This document shows, piece after piece, positions 43,728 to 57,905 of a DNA stretch of 64,000 nucleotides; the stretch's first letter is position 1, and every line of letters starts with the position of its first letter. This DNA comes from Ecdyonurus torrentis (taxonomy: Eukaryota > Arthropoda > Insecta > Ephemeroptera > Heptageniidae), in assembly GCA_949318235.1 (NCBI GenBank), contig OX439132.1, positions 44,551,831-44,615,830 on the forward strand. Direction: 5' to 3'. The position numbers and the translations under genes were made by a program. The notes below the pieces were generated by a model that was not told where the DNA came from, searched no databases, and worked only from the letters and a program-made list of their open reading frames with translations.

Positions 43728-43875
43728 GCTATACTTGACTCAAAAAACCTCAGTCGATTTAAATCAGGCATGCCTAAAGTATCGCCCATTATCACATTTG
43801 AGGAGACAGGGGGCGGCTGGGCGAAACGTAAAAGGTCGAACGGCAGGTAACTCAGGTTTTTTGAGTCGAGTATAG
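43728..43875. mobile_element. family L MITE, stand-alone copy
   Basis: Ends tatacttgactcaaaaaacc and ggttttttgagtcgagtata. Interior gtatcgcccattatcacatt and ggtcgaacggcaggtaactc matches the nested copy at 4641 in reverse orientation. Confidence 0.88.
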
Positions 43876-44745
43876 ATTAACAGTTTTATATAAAATTTAT
43901 CGTTATAACAAAAATTGACGATATTATCGTTGCATCTGTAACGATACTTTTTGCTCAAAAAATAAGAAAAAATCCACACAAAAGTAAGAAAAGTGCGCAG
44001 AAAATAAGAAAATATTACCAAAATTTTCAAAAGTAAATATACATTTATATACTATACATTATATATAAATAAGACAGTCAATCATTGTATATAGGTATAT
44101 AGTACAGTCATGAAGCAAGTATTTAAAATATTTTATTTAAAAAAAAAAATGCACTATGATTTATATCGTTATCGTGCGTGAGATTTTTAAAAGTAACGAA
44201 CGATATCGTTATAGTGTGATGCTAGGATAAAGTATGATAATTAATCGTTATAGAAATTTTGGGTATATACCCATAAGACTGTATAAGATACTTTTCAACA
44301 GTCAAGTTGTTCTGCAAAGTCACTTTATTATCATATTTTACCACATCATAGTAAAGCATTTTACGTCCAAAAACAAAATACTGTTATTATATAAAAGAAC
44401 ACATAAATATTTATTATATTAAGTTTTACTGTTACAACATCATAATGTGAATTTTATTTCCCTGAGCGTAGATTTATTAGAGAAATAAATAATAATTATG
44501 CAGTTCACAGAATAATATGATAAAAAGCTTCTTATAAAAAATTTGTTATCAAAGACACAACTTTTGAGATGGTATCACATCACATTGTCCACTAAAATGA
44601 TTTTGATAACAACAGTGCTTTCAAAATAAAAAAAGCATTATGATTGTTCTATAAATTATTATATTATAATTAGTATTACGTATATTGTGCAAAATTGAAA
44701 TATTAATTAATTATAAATACATAGAGTTGATTATTATTCCATCCT

Positions 44746-44753
44746 TATATATA

Positions 44754-44847
<94 letters not shown>

Positions 44848-44848
44848 A
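44746..44848. repeat. (AT)n microsatellite
   Basis: About 95 bp of near-pure TA dinucleotides. Confidence 0.97.
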
Positions 44849-45301
44849 AATTTATAATATAAATAAAATATGATATTAACATCAAACAGTTAATTTCAAT
44901 TTTTATTAGAAAAATATATGTAAAGCAGAAATATATAGTTTTATTATTATTATATATTTTTCAAATATATTTTCCTCATGCTAATTACCTAATTAAAAGT
45001 TTCTAATTATACAAAATATTTTTTACTCGCAAAAGAGAAAAGTTTTGTTTCTGTTGCAAATTTAAAATATTTCAATAAATCTAAAAAAACATTGTTAAAA
45101 CTTTATTCTACTCTCTCTCACAAAACTTTTTGTTCATTCATGTTTTTATTTTATATACCTGTAAAGTTTTGTTATATATAATTTAAATTTACAATAATAC
45201 ATTTATTACTTTATTTATAAGTCGTCAAATTTTATATTATTATTGACTATTGTTGCTCTAAATGTAATGATCAGAAAATATTTAAATACAAGTGAATAAA
45301 T

Positions 45302-45677
45302 ATGAATGAATGAATGAATGAATGAATGAATAAATATGAATGAATGAATGAATGAATGAATGAATGAATGAATGAATGAATGAATGAATGAATGAATGAA
45401 TGAATGAATGAATGAATGAATGAATGAATGAATGAATGAATGAATGAATGAATGAATGAATGAATGAATGAATGAATGAATGAATGAATGAATGAATGAA
45501 TGAATGAATGAATGAATGAATGAATGAATGAATGAATGAATGAATGAATGAATGAATGAATGAATGAATGAATGAATGAATGAATGAATGAATGAATGAA
45601 TGAATGAATGAATGAATGAATGAATGAATGAATGAATGAATGAATGAATGAATGAATGAATGAATGAATGAATGAAT
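45302..45677. repeat. (TGAA)n tetranucleotide microsatellite
   Basis: About 375 bp with roughly 90 units, interrupted once near 45331 (aataaatatg). On the minus strand TTCA repeats are open in all three frames, which creates apparent (FIHS)n proteins that are not real. Confidence 0.98.
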
Positions 45678-46328
45678 ATAACCCATATAAAATTAAGCAT
45701 TCCATGTTTCGCGTCTATTTCACACATTTGCCCTAAAACATGAGTTTTGTGAGGTATGCAACCCGTCGGACCAAACTTTAAAAGAGAGATTTTACAGCAT
45801 AATTTTGCGAGTTTTTTTTTCTTTATTATTATTATTATTTTCCCTGTCTGCAACCCGCTATTAAAACCATTAAATTTCCATGAAATTAATTTTATTGATG
45901 TTAAATGTAAACACTGCTCCATATAAACACGCCATATAATAAAATCGTCCAGCTCATACAATGAAACTCAATAGTCTTGGGTTCATGTCTCACCTGTGAC
46001 CACATGCTTTGTAAAATTTACATCAAAAGTAAAGTGCCAAGTTTAGTTCTTAAACATGAAACGTAATTTGCTTCTATATAAGTTTGAGAATTATTGTCTA
46101 TCGGAGAACTTTTGTTCATTTAAGCTTCTTATACATTGTCCGTATTACTTACACGAGAAGTAATTACGTCTATAAGTACACTTTGTAAGTACTTACACTT
46201 AAGTCTTGCTTAAGTATTATGTTACATAATTTATATACCGTATCGAGAAGTTAAAAACGTACTGAATGTTATTAAATGTGTAGTTCATTAGAATATTTTC
46301 TACATTGAATAATTCAAATTGTAAGTAT

Positions 46329-46615
46329 CTTCTTCAGTCTCCGACTTTTTTTTAAAAGTTATTTCAATATCGTAAATTTTAACCACGTTTTTGTGCGACT
46401 CTCAGAAAAGCAAAAATATTTATCTTTTGTCAAAAACGTTTTCTTGCTTTTGTGGACTCCCTACCCACTCTAGAATGCTCAAAATAGCTTTAAAAAAACA
46501 AAAACAACAATGCATAAATTCAAGAGCATTTTCTGGTCCAATTTTCATATTTTTATCTCAATTTGTCCTATTTTTATCAATTTTTATTCAATTATCTGAT
46601 TGAATATTGTATACT
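46329..46615 (-). repeat. element W, reverse-orientation copy
   Basis: cttcttcagtctccgac, aaattttaaccacgtttttg, gaatgctcaaaatagcttta and tttcatatttttatctc are the complement of 25290-25600. Confidence 0.72.
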
Positions 46616-46979
46616 GTATTGATATACTGTATTGTATATCGAAGAGAGTAGATTTATGTAGTGGAAATTTGATTGAATTTTACGTATATAATGTCATGGG
46701 GGGGTGCAAGCTATTCAATCAAAATCAATTATTCTTGTGCATTGCAGTACCATGAGAAATACTATACAGTATAGGTACTCTGTATTGACATTGGAAATTT
46801 GAATGAGAAATATTTTTAGACACTATTTTATGTGTTTTAAGAAGACTGGTTTTCTCTTTAATGGAGGTTATTACTAATGATTTTTTTTTAATTATGTATT
46901 ATGTAGCTTAAAACTGCATGTAAAAGTATGTACAGTAGTTCTTAGTTAATTACCTTTGGTCTCGGTGCAGATTTTTTCT

Positions 46980-46980
<1 letters not shown>

Positions 46981-47026
<46 letters not shown>
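46981..47026. repeat. poly(A) tract
   Basis: About 46 consecutive A, followed by cttaaatagg. Confidence 0.95.
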
Positions 47027-47028
<2 letters not shown>

Positions 47029-47289
47029 TAAATAGGGTCCTGCTGTTCTAAAGAATAATATAGGAAACCGATAAGATCCAATTAAATATTTTTTCGTTAA
47101 AACTCGTTACTTGTGATTTTATTAATTTATTATTACTTTCATTCTCAATATTTTATACGATGTATTAAATTGTTATTTTAATTTCCTTGTACTGCAAAAG
47201 CTAATAAGCGTAAATGTCCCTTAACTTTTTTATTGAAAAACTTTGCGAGTATACGATTTTTATTGAAGAACTTTAATCATATATGATTC

Positions 47290-47509
47290 ACAGAAAACAT
47301 ATACCCAGGTCGCACGCGAGTTAAGATGCAAATGCGACTGCGCGGGGCGGGAACCTTTCTCTCTCTCGTACTCTCTCTGTCAGTAACTCTCGCACTCTCC
47401 ACAAGACCCCACGTCTTTATATCTATCGGTCTCGTTACCATAACTCGCGAGTGACTCCACGTTCCTAGCATGGAGTGACCACAGTCATTCATATTACAGT
47501 AACTGAAAA
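47290..47509 (+). promoter_or_regulatory. GC- and CT-rich putative promoter/5'UTR
   Basis: Contains gcgactgcgcggggcgggaa, several ctctctct stretches and a TATA-like tctttatatctat at about 47416. It contrasts with the AT-rich flanks and sits directly before the ATG-donor exon at 47510. Confidence 0.4.
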
Positions 47510-47636
47510 ATGTTTTGGATTTTAAAACGTAGTCGTCTGACAGGAGCTGCATTTCTTAATGCTCTCAACAATAATAATAACAACAATAACAACAATGGTA
47601 GCGCGACTCAAGCTAAATCCAGCTCTAAGTCACATG
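47510..47636 (+). CDS. probable first coding exon of an unrecognised gene
   Basis: ATG at 47510 with an in-frame TGA six bases before it, then MFWILKRSRLTGAAFLNAL, ten Asn, GSATQAKSSSKSH, and a consensus donor ggtgagta (phase 1 out). The Asn run uses mixed AAC and AAT codons. The 200 bp upstream are unusually GC-rich for the window and CT-rich, as expected for a promoter or 5'UTR. I do not recognise the N-terminus. The next exon is not clear (one weak candidate at 55024); the intron may run past the window. Confidence 0.5.
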
Positions 47637-48149
47637 GTGAGTACCTGACCTTAATGTAAGTAGATAACTTATGTAATCCAGAGAGGATTCCCGCTGAAAA
47701 GTACTGGTCAGCTGGAAACGTGTATTGCGGGTCAAAATTACATTGATCAAATGGGCAACAAAATATAACTTCCAGGATAAAATAAATTGAAAGGCAACAG
47801 AAAATTGAATAACGATATTCTCTTTGGATTACCTATCTATAGAAATACCTTACCTGACTTAAATCTAAAGCCTAGGACAGCGGTCCTTTCTTAGAGATTT
47901 TCTTAGCGCAGCGATAAAGTTTGGACAATGCTATGGACACTATCTCAGGTGGGATAAGAATTGCGATAAGAAACGACCGCTGTCTTGAGCTTAAATTCCC
48001 TAGAAGATACCAACTACTCTTACTGAATATTTTCTATAATGTTGAAAATCTCAATAAAATAACATGCAGTTAAATGGCAATCGTGACCTCACATCAATGA
48101 AAAAAAATTTATACACGCCAAAAAAATAATACTTACAATGTAATAAGTA

Positions 48150-48269
48150 CAGCTCTGGCCAAAAGTTTGAGAACGATTTGTATAGGCAACCCGCAACAAC
48201 ACTATGTTATCTTTATGAGAAAACGCTGCGGCCACCGCTGCCCCGTTCTTAAACTTTTGGCCAGAGCTG
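48150..48269. mobile_element. family K MITE, 120 bp
   Basis: Ends cagctctggccaaaagtttg and aaacttttggccagagctg, TA flanks. The cleanest K copy in the window. Confidence 0.92.
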
Positions 48270-48274
48270 TACAT

Positions 48275-49250
48275 ATAACCTAGAACCCAGGTATTATTAT
48301 ACTACAATAATACCTAATGCAGGTGTACTGTGCAACAATAAAGGTATGACTCACTTAGATTAAGTGTTATTGTAGTTTTATAACTAACTGTTCCAAATTC
48401 AAAATACAGGTTCATGTACCTGCAATTAGTACTATAATTTTTTTTCCGTGTAGAAATTTCTTATGGGGCTGGAATACTTGGGAATTTCTAGTTCACTTTA
48501 CACACCTTGGTGAATCTTATAATCTCATGTCAAACCGTTAATAGGTCGATTTCATTGTTGCAACAATAATAAAAATTTAACTACACGTACGTTGCAACTT
48601 ACGGTGGTAGGAGAAAAATTAATAGTTTATAACAAAAAAATCACTCATCCCGAGTAAGCTATTAATGCAACGAGTTATAAGGTGCATTCATAATAAAATT
48701 ATATTAATAATTTATTTTTTGTAACTTTTGCACAGCAAATCGTTAAATGGCATTATTATAAACGGGAAAATTATTTTACTGCGTATACAGTTATATACTG
48801 CAAGTAAATGAATATGTGAATGCACCTAGAGGCTATTAATTGATCGTATATAAGTAACCCTGTTATCTTGCCCTAAAATATGAGCAATTTCATTTGAAAA
48901 CATATAAAATAGGTTATTTTATATCGTAAATAATCTATTTGCAATAATTTTGTAAGAAATTGTAAATTAGAGAAAGTTTCATTTATTTTTGTAGATCCTT
49001 GTTACTTATTGTTAGCCTTCAGCAATAATAACTGTTTTTCGAGTGTGATATACTGTATATAAGGCCCTCACTGATATCCTTCGACACCATTCCCACCCCA
49101 TTCTACATACATCGTTCACCTAATATTATTATTTCTCATACTATAAGAGAGAGACTTAACTATGCATTTTTCAGTACTCTGCATAAATAATAAACAAAGT
49201 TCTTCAATTAATCTTCCTCCTCTTTATTATCACATTATATCACCACAAAT
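48275..49250. other. AT-rich DNA, no gene seen
   Basis: No inverted repeat, exon or RNA gene recognised. The stretch ends at the second gap. Confidence 0.5.
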
Positions 49251-49252
49251 TT

Positions 49253-49452
49253 NNNNNNNNNNNNNNNNNNNNNNNNNNNNNNNNNNNNNNNNNNNNNNNN
49301 NNNNNNNNNNNNNNNNNNNNNNNNNNNNNNNNNNNNNNNNNNNNNNNNNNNNNNNNNNNNNNNNNNNNNNNNNNNNNNNNNNNNNNNNNNNNNNNNNNNN
49401 NNNNNNNNNNNNNNNNNNNNNNNNNNNNNNNNNNNNNNNNNNNNNNNNNNNN
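49253..49452. other. assembly gap (200 N)
   Basis: Exactly 200 N, directly next to the 3' end of SINE-2. Confidence 0.95.
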
Positions 49453-50066
<614 letters not shown>

Positions 50067-50408
50067 TAGTTAGTTAAGTGTCGCAATTTACAGGGGTAAG
50101 AATGTTTAAATCTATCTAAAATAATTAGTTCATTGCTATAAGTGGTCCACTGACATGTTTAAAGTCAATATACACAGATAACACTTATTATTGCATTGCA
50201 ATGTTTATCTAACAAGGTTTATTTGATATATTGACCATATGATGACGTTGATATCAAGATATCGACTAAATTGTGTCGTACGCCTTGTATAATGTAAACA
50301 ATCGAGAAAACGTCTCGAGTGTTTATTTAATCTTAAAGTAAATATTGTTACAAGTGTGTGAGAGTTTCTTTTTTTTTATATTTACTTTTACGTTTTTGAT
50401 ACTACATC

Positions 50409-50516
<108 letters not shown>

Positions 50517-50519
50517 CTA

Positions 50520-51380
50520 CCCACTCAATCACTTACGTACACATTGTATATGATTAACGTCGTCTGCTATTTTATTTATTTATGATGTTATATCTATATA
50601 TACATACTCTCAATTTACAATATAAATAGATATTACTGTATAGTGATATATCAAACACGAAAGATTCCAGGATTTCTAAATCAAAATTTGGTTATATTTT
50701 TATTACAGAGAAAATAAATAATGTAATATTATCCTGTATTTAAATTATATACACGCATAATAGATGTTCTTATTTTGAAATTGCTTAAAAAACAACAACA
50801 CGCAATAATACTATAATCCAGTTTCAACAATATTGGTTAATTAGAGCATAAATTATGCTATATTCCATAACTGGGGTGTTACATAACATAGCATAAATAT
50901 TGTGTTATTATAATTATTTATGTTATTCCAATTTTGTATAGAAATCTTTATGAATGCAAACCATAAATGTGACACAAATGTATAAATGTATAATGTTTCT
51001 TTAATTAATGTATAAGACTGAAAACTAAACTGCTGAATTAAGATATAATGCTATTTCTATGTAAATAGCCTCTAAGATAATTTTAATTTTGATAATTTTT
51101 TGAATATGATTAAATAAAATAAAAACCAAAGTTAAATTATAGCGAGTTTTATAACCATTATATCATAAAATATGTGATTAAAATGCGATAAATTGAAACT
51201 GTTCTATTTTAATGTGTATTGTATGTCTATTTTTTTCTTCTCTTCATTATGTTATGAAACTCTGACATAAGAATTATGTTTAATATGTGTCAGAAGACCA
51301 TGTAAGTGGGTGTATATCTTTTGTGCAGGCCCCTCAATAAAAACCATTTATTATTATTATTATAAATGCATAAAAAACAT
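50520..51380. other. AT-rich DNA, no gene seen
   Basis: Near 51325-51360, cctcaataaaaaccatttat followed by tattattattat resembles a retroposon 3' tail. Nothing else recognised. Confidence 0.5.
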
Positions 51381-51387
51381 TTTTTTT

Positions 51388-51570
51388 AACGAATGAGGCC
51401 CCACGCAGTGACGCACGCCGCATTCAGTAACGGACACCCATTACAATAGTTCAACAATATTTGCTAGTTTTACTTTTATATATATTATGAAGCTATAATG
51501 CATGATCCCATGTATATACCTACTTTATATATAGTAACATTGCCCTGGCCCGTCTTTTTTTTTTTTTTTT
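51388..51570 (+). repeat. dispersed repeat V, copy 2
   Basis: taacgaatgaggccccacgc through acattgccctggcccgtc and poly-T, as at 42038. Confidence 0.75.
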
Positions 51571-51778
51571 ATTATTATTAATATTTATACAACTTTTGAA
51601 AGGTCATTGATTACATTGATTACAGATATCATCTGTCTACTGAGTCCTCTTAAAAACATTTTTATAATTATTTTATAGTTTTATATTTGTTATTAATTTA
51701 AACTAATTTTTTTTTTACAATATAGAAAAACATAAAAGAGATGTAGCTGAGTCAAGCTTATGGGTCATCTGACCTATT

Positions 51779-52111
51779 TAAAGGCATAGAAAACATGAAA
51801 ACATTTTCATTTACATCACAAAACACTTGATGGGACTTATATAAATAACGTTAGTTGGTCTCAAAATCCAACTGTAGCCCCGTAGCAGTGATCAGAAAAT
51901 TTAGACTTATGCAACCCGCACAACATTTTCATACTAGTTTTTGCCTGTTACTGACGTCATAAACAGAAATATTCACACAAATTGCATACTTTACATTTTT
52001 TTCAAGCTCTTTTGTGGGGCTACATTAACATTCTGGTAAAAAATATAATCAGTTTTGTAGATCCCATTTTGTGTTTAGAACATGTTGTTTCAAAGTTTTC
52101 TATGCCTTTAA
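51779..52111 (+). mobile_element. family D MITE, copy 5
   Basis: Inverted ends aaaggcatagaaaacatgaa and gttttctatgccttta. Interior cacttgatgggacttatata, gcaacccgcacaacatttt and tgacgtcataaac. Confidence 0.92.
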
Positions 52112-52464
52112 CGTATTCAGTGTACCTTATAACATTTAACTTAATTGGAGCATAAATTACGTAATTTATTCTTTCCATGCTGAAATTATTATGTTGTTCA
52201 ACATATTATGCTGTGCATAATTTTTTTTTATTATAACATAAATTATGCTGTTATAAATAAATGTTGCTGCAATCGGCTATATAATAATTTAAGAGCATTA
52301 ATTTTTGATGTGCCGTATACGTAAAATTAAAATCGTTAATAAATAAACATTACTGACACAAATAAGTAAGCACTTTTTTATTGTCATAAAACACGTAACA
52401 GCAGCGTGCTTTTATAATACTATCATAAAAATTAGATGATAGTATCATCTAATTTTTTGTGCCC

Positions 52465-52760
52465 CCACACGAAAAGAATAAACTACGTAATTTATACTGC
52501 ATTTGTCATTTTATCTTTAATAATATATGCTTAATTAGAACACAATAAATAATTATGCTATGTAGCATAGTTATTATGCAGTATAGCAAAGATTATGCTG
52601 TATTGGACAAATGGAGCTAAAAATGAGCTGGCATAATTATTACGTAGATATTTGTGTCCATTTAACATAGTTATTATGCAATATAGCAAAGATTATGCTG
52701 TATTGAACATATTGAGCTAAAAATGAGCTAGCATAATTATTACGTATTTATTTTTTGTCC
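52465..52760 (+). repeat. tandem duplication of an AT-rich block, about 108-bp unit
   Basis: ttattatgcagtatagcaaa through gagctggcataattattacg at about 52570-52648 is repeated at about 52675-52746. The preceding cacgaaaagaataaactac matches the element at 8374. Confidence 0.65.
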
Positions 52761-54271
52761 ATTCAATGCAGTGCAAAATTTTTCATTCAAAGTAAAAGTA
52801 TAAAAATTGTTCCGCAACGCTAAATGATAAATAATTGCAAGTCACTTCATTTTTAGAAGCGCCTATAATTAACTATATCCCAATGGTGATTATTGGTAGT
52901 GACCTTTAATTTCCTATCTTTTAACATAACACGGGGTCCAATTTTTACCATTTTGTGTGGAAATCACTCTACTGAAGCTGTAAATTTATAAATATGGGAT
53001 ATAATTGTAAATTTGCTGTACAAAGGTACGTGTTAACTTAAAAAAATATACACTAGCTTGTTCTGTAAAGTAAAGTGAATCTCAACAACAGGGATTGGCT
53101 GACCAACAAAATACGACACATTCATTGGTTGATCTTGTTTTTTGAGCTAACAAAATTGACAAAAATTGAGTCACATGAAGAGCATGGAACTTTTTTGTGT
53201 GGAGTTTCTTTCATTCTTATCAAGTTCAAAGTTCTAAAAGAAGAAATAACAATGATCGACCATATGTATAAACGTAGTAAACAGGTAACGAAGTCATAAT
53301 CAGCTGTTATAACAAAGGAACATATCGACACAAAAGTTGCGCCGGAAGTCTAACTTTGCAGAACGAGCTAATATCACCAAAAATTTTTCTATTGCATTGA
53401 AATCATCTTTATTTTTTATTGAAAATCTTCACCATCACGTACAAAAAGCAATACTTTTCAAAGTTAAACTCAATTCATATGTAATATCCAAATTCAAAAA
53501 TACACAAATACACGTTGTTTTATTTAAGTTGTGAAATATCTAGCTCATCCTAGCATGGTAAATATCATTCATGGTAAAATACAAAAGTATATTCTATTGT
53601 ATAATATACCTTTTGTGGAGCACATCACGTCACGATCGGCTCGAGCAAGTGCGTGATTTACAACCATTTCTCTCTTAAATATCGATTTCACCAACTTTGT
53701 GACAAACTCTTTAAAAATATATATATATACATCTCGAGAAAAATGTTTTATAAAAAATACTTTAGAAAAATGTTTTTTAGGTGAATATCACTCAAGCGTA
53801 TATCTATATATTTATTTTTTACTCGATACTTTTTTATTTTATACATCGCGAGCTGTATATTTCTCGTCATATTGTAAGAACAGTACAGAGAACGTATCTC
53901 ATTATTTACATCAAACGAGGCTTGCTCCCAATATATACGTAATGTTTTATAAAAATGTAGCCGAGCGATGAACAAATATTTCTATACCATGTATATAAAT
54001 CAGAACAAAAAAATTAAGTACCCGTGCTACTCATTAGTATAAAAACTTTTTCATTTGTAATTTGTTGTGGAGTCCAAACTTTTTTTTTAATTAAATTTTC
54101 CACATAATATGCTCGCCAAACAAGAATAATTAAACAGATGTACACACTTTTTATTTGGGTACTATTTTCTGTTATAGTTTTAATTTAAATATTACCCAGC
54201 TTTGTTTATAAAGCTTAATATGAAATATGATAGTAAAGAATCAATTTTACTTTATTTTTACTCTACTTATT

Positions 54272-54426
<155 letters not shown>

Positions 54427-54840
54427 CTTCGTTTTCGCCCCTTCTATATCCATTATATTTATAAAATATACCTTTCTTTGTTTTTTTTAAAGCATATTCT
54501 TATTATTTCCTCTTTGTTTTATTGCATTATCAATGCTCTTTGATTCCATATGTTTTTTTTAATGTTTATTACTATTATTATTGTTTTGATTGATAATCGT
54601 CAATGCATGCAATTCTGCTTTAAGTTCTAATCATGTTTGGGTTAGTTGTAAGAGTGGGCTGCGGTGGGCTAGACATTTTTCAGGCCTAAACATCGCCTTT
54701 TTTTTTCTTTTTTTTTTAATGATTGAATAAAGATGAATATTAATTATTTCTTTATATATCGCAACATAAATGGTTTTATTGAAATTTTATTTCTGTAAAA
54801 ACTCGGACATTTGTGTCAGAGGAGAGTGGTGACGTCATTG

Positions 54841-54844
<4 letters not shown>

Positions 54845-54883
<39 letters not shown>
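54845..54883. repeat. (GA)n microsatellite
   Basis: About 39 bp of GA, next to a TGACGTCA at about 54830. Confidence 0.95.
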
Positions 54884-54888
<5 letters not shown>

Positions 54889-55023
54889 GTCTTGGATCCT
54901 CATTCTCAAGAAGATATGAGAAATGCGCTGGAATTCACACTAGCTCGCATATTTTGTCTGATAAACTTCTCTTAATTGCATGCTCGAGTGCTCGACTGCG
55001 GTGATGTCTTATTTCTCAGGCAG

Positions 55024-55117
55024 ACGTGCAAGGAAAAGCCGACAAAACAGGCGGAGCGTCGTCTCGTGCTCCATTCTTCAAGCAAGACTTCTACACGACA
55101 CGTTTCTCCCTCATATT
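55024..55117 (+). CDS. weak candidate second exon of the 47510 gene
   Basis: After the pyrimidine-rich acceptor tcttatttctcaggcag, phase 1 reading gives DVQGKADKTGGASSRAPFFK then QDFYTTR, in a GC-rich island. A second acceptor four bases earlier opens another frame (GRRARKSRQNRRS). No good donor follows: gtttct near 55101 is poor, and the frame stops at 55138. Listed only because the composition and phase fit; it may well be chance. Confidence 0.2.
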
Positions 55118-55371
55118 AAATTTCGATTGCAACTAACAACCATCAGCTTTCTACACGGTATTTCCGTATACTAATTAAATATCCTGGAAATTGACATTTT
55201 TTTCACTTCAACGTTTAGCTTTTTTCCTCCTGTACACATTTAACAATAAGCAGGAAAAAAACAACAATATTTTATATTTAAATTTTAAATTTTGGCAAAT
55301 AATTAAAATAAACTCAGCTCACAGTTTTTGTTTTTACTGAACTAGCCGTGCGTGCGATAGTGATTGTAAAT

Positions 55372-55470
55372 ATCAAATCAAATCAAATCATTTTTATTGG
55401 CCTTCTCAAGACAAGTCAGGTACATTTCACAGTTTTATACATAAAAATACATATTTTACTGCATATTATA
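55372..55470 (-). repeat. retroposon 3' tail (TGATT repeats)
   Basis: On the minus strand gaaggccaataaaaatga is followed by tttgatttgatttgat. An AATAAA close to short tandem repeats is typical of LINE 3' ends. Confidence 0.5.
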
Positions 55471-55472
55471 GG

Positions 55473-55509
<37 letters not shown>

Positions 55510-55660
55510 CTCTTTAGGATTATTAAATATTTAAAAAATAAACATACATTAAAATAGTCAATAAAAACACAGCTGATTAGTTTGAGAGTAAATAATTTCA
55601 GCAGCATTTTATGTTAATTACACTTAGGTTATTATTGATTTTCAGGTGTAACGTGTTTTC

Positions 55661-55960
55661 TACAGGGTGTATGCGGATGATGTCATATTTATTGCGCTTG
55701 GAGGCCATACTGGAGTAGTGAATAACATTGCTCAGCATAGAACCAACTTCATTTAAGAAAAATTTCTTTGGGAAATCGGTTAATTTTTTTGTTCATGTTA
55801 TTTTTCTCACATACTTGAGACACAAACACATATTCAATGCTCTCAAAAATATTGCATATAGTGTTTTGAAACTGGCAAAATGATTTTTTTTCCTATGCCA
55901 CCCATGTTATTGAGTTATCCAACATGACGTCGACTTTAACATGAATGCATAGACCCTATT
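55661..55960 (+). mobile_element. family N element, copy 1
   Basis: gggtgtatgcggatgatgtc at one end and aacatgaatgcatagaccct at the other. The interior gaggccatactggagtagtg and ttgaaactggcaaaatgatt recurs at 63328, and less closely at 59434 and 60828 (reverse). Confidence 0.8.
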
Positions 55961-56099
55961 CTTTGACAACTTTTTTAAAAATTTTAATTCATATTTATTC
56001 GTTGGTCATGTTTTCAAAATTCTCTAAAAATTCAAATAGTAATGTAACGAAAATATAATATTGTAGTGATTTGATTAACTGATAAAAAGTAAAAATATA

Positions 56100-56419
56100 T
56101 TAATTATGCTACAAGCAAAAAAAAAAAAAAAAAAAAAAAAAAGAAAGTTTATTCTCAACGCATAAATATTTGGAGAGTAACTACGAAATATTTTAATTCA
56201 CGCGGGTGTATTTTAAGGGTTGTATCTAGATAGCTTGTATCTCAAAATCTAAAAAGAAAACTTCAAAACTTTATGACTCTTTTTGAAAGTTAATAGTAAC
56301 CTATGTTCAAAATTTCAGAACCCGTGACCATCACATAAGAAAGAAATTAATTTATCAAATTAGCACGTGCTCTGATGAGACTAAAATTTCATAATTTCAA
56401 ATCTAGCATAATGGCACCC

Positions 56420-56463
<44 letters not shown>

Positions 56464-57100
56464 TTTTTGAAGATATCTCATCCGAATGTATACCTAATGT
56501 ATACTGTGCACCAATCAGACTTTTCTTTCCTTTACAAGTTTTTAGTCATATCTATGCATATAAATTATATAAAATATTAACAAATACTTTTAAAGCTCAA
56601 TAATCTCATAAGAGTTCCTTATCATATCTTCATATTTAATCAATTTCAGGCGGGACATTTTCATTTACAATTTTAGTATTTTCATCAAAAACTAAAATAC
56701 TCTTAGCATTACAATTTTTTACAAGATTAAAAAAAAAAGAAGCTTTTTATGTCCTTAAATAATATTGGTAAAAAATTTATAGATTTTTGCAGTTTGATAA
56801 TTCTTTGCTTCAGAAATTTTGAATGATGAATAAAGGTATAACAACTTTATTTTTTATTCTTAATTCTATTCTATTCTAATTCCTATTCTGTACTTGGTAA
56901 AATTACCGCAATTAGTTAGATAATTCTCTTCATAAGAGTAACATTGCATAATTAGCAAGAGTTTATAAATGGTTAAATGTGTTACCACAATCATGTGCTC
57001 ATACGTCAGAGCATTAAATAATTACTTAATGCCTCAATTGTCATTCCGTCAATTTGTAAATATCTCGGTTCTCGGTATCTCGTCACATCTGTGTTGTTAT
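56100..57100. other. AT-rich DNA with long poly(A)/poly(T), no gene seen
   Basis: Poly-A near 56117-56142 and poly-T 56420-56460. Segments such as gcaccaatcagacttttc are unique. No exon recognised. Confidence 0.5.
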
Positions 57101-57101
57101 A

Positions 57102-57253
<152 letters not shown>

Positions 57254-57427
57254 TACAAAAATATATGACTAGCATAAACTATAATCATTTTTAAGTAATT
57301 TTAAAATTTTAAGTAATTTTAAAATTTTATATATTTTATAACTTAAAGACATGTATGCTACATGCGGGTGTCAAAAGCCACTGTGTATGGTGCCAATGGG
57401 CGCTACAGCATGCAATGACGAAGACTA

Positions 57428-57742
57428 CACAAAAAAAATTTAGGGTTAATTTTATTTCATATTCTAAAAGAGGACATTGTCATGAATGGATTCATATGTG
57501 AATTTCTGTATTTAAGTTCATCATGTATTTTTAAAAGTCGCAAAATGACGTCACAGGCTGCAGCTTATGCATGTGAGCATATGAATAAGTTGCAGCCTGT
57601 GACGTCATTTATTGACTTTCAAAAATTAATTAAAAATACTTAATGAACTCAGAAATTAAAAATTCACACATGCATCTATTCAGGACTCTTTTAGAATGTG
57701 AAATAAAATTACGCACAAAATTTTTTTTAGTCTACCTCATTC
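57428..57742. mobile_element. foldback element, family E, best copy
   Basis: Arms attctaaaagaggacattgt, cgcaaaatgacgtcacaggc, gcagcttatgcatg and their complements around a loop near 57575. Two TGACGTCA sites, one per arm. Confidence 0.9.
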
Positions 57743-57744
57743 CT

Positions 57745-57905
57745 TGCTTATTTTATTTGAGTTATTATTTGAGTTATTTGAGTTATTATTTGAGTTATTA
57801 TGAGCAGCTAAAATAATGCATTTGAGCAAATAATTGTCAATAGCTAATTTAAGTTGTTTTCAGTTTTTTTTTGCTTTTATTAAGTTAAATTAGCTATATA
57901 TATCA
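57745..57905. repeat. family O fragment
   Basis: gagcagctaaaataatgcat and tgagcaaataattgtcaata match the element at 59135. Preceded by repeated ttatttgag. Confidence 0.6.

Noticed and set aside
45215..45961. A 248-codon open frame with (FIHS)n repeats on the minus strand
   Set aside because: It is the (TGAA)n microsatellite read in a stop-free frame; two other frames are equally open and there is no flanking gene structure.
53075..53534. Several open frames of 65-74 codons
   Set aside because: AT-rich composition, no splice signals in phase and no recognisable protein pattern.
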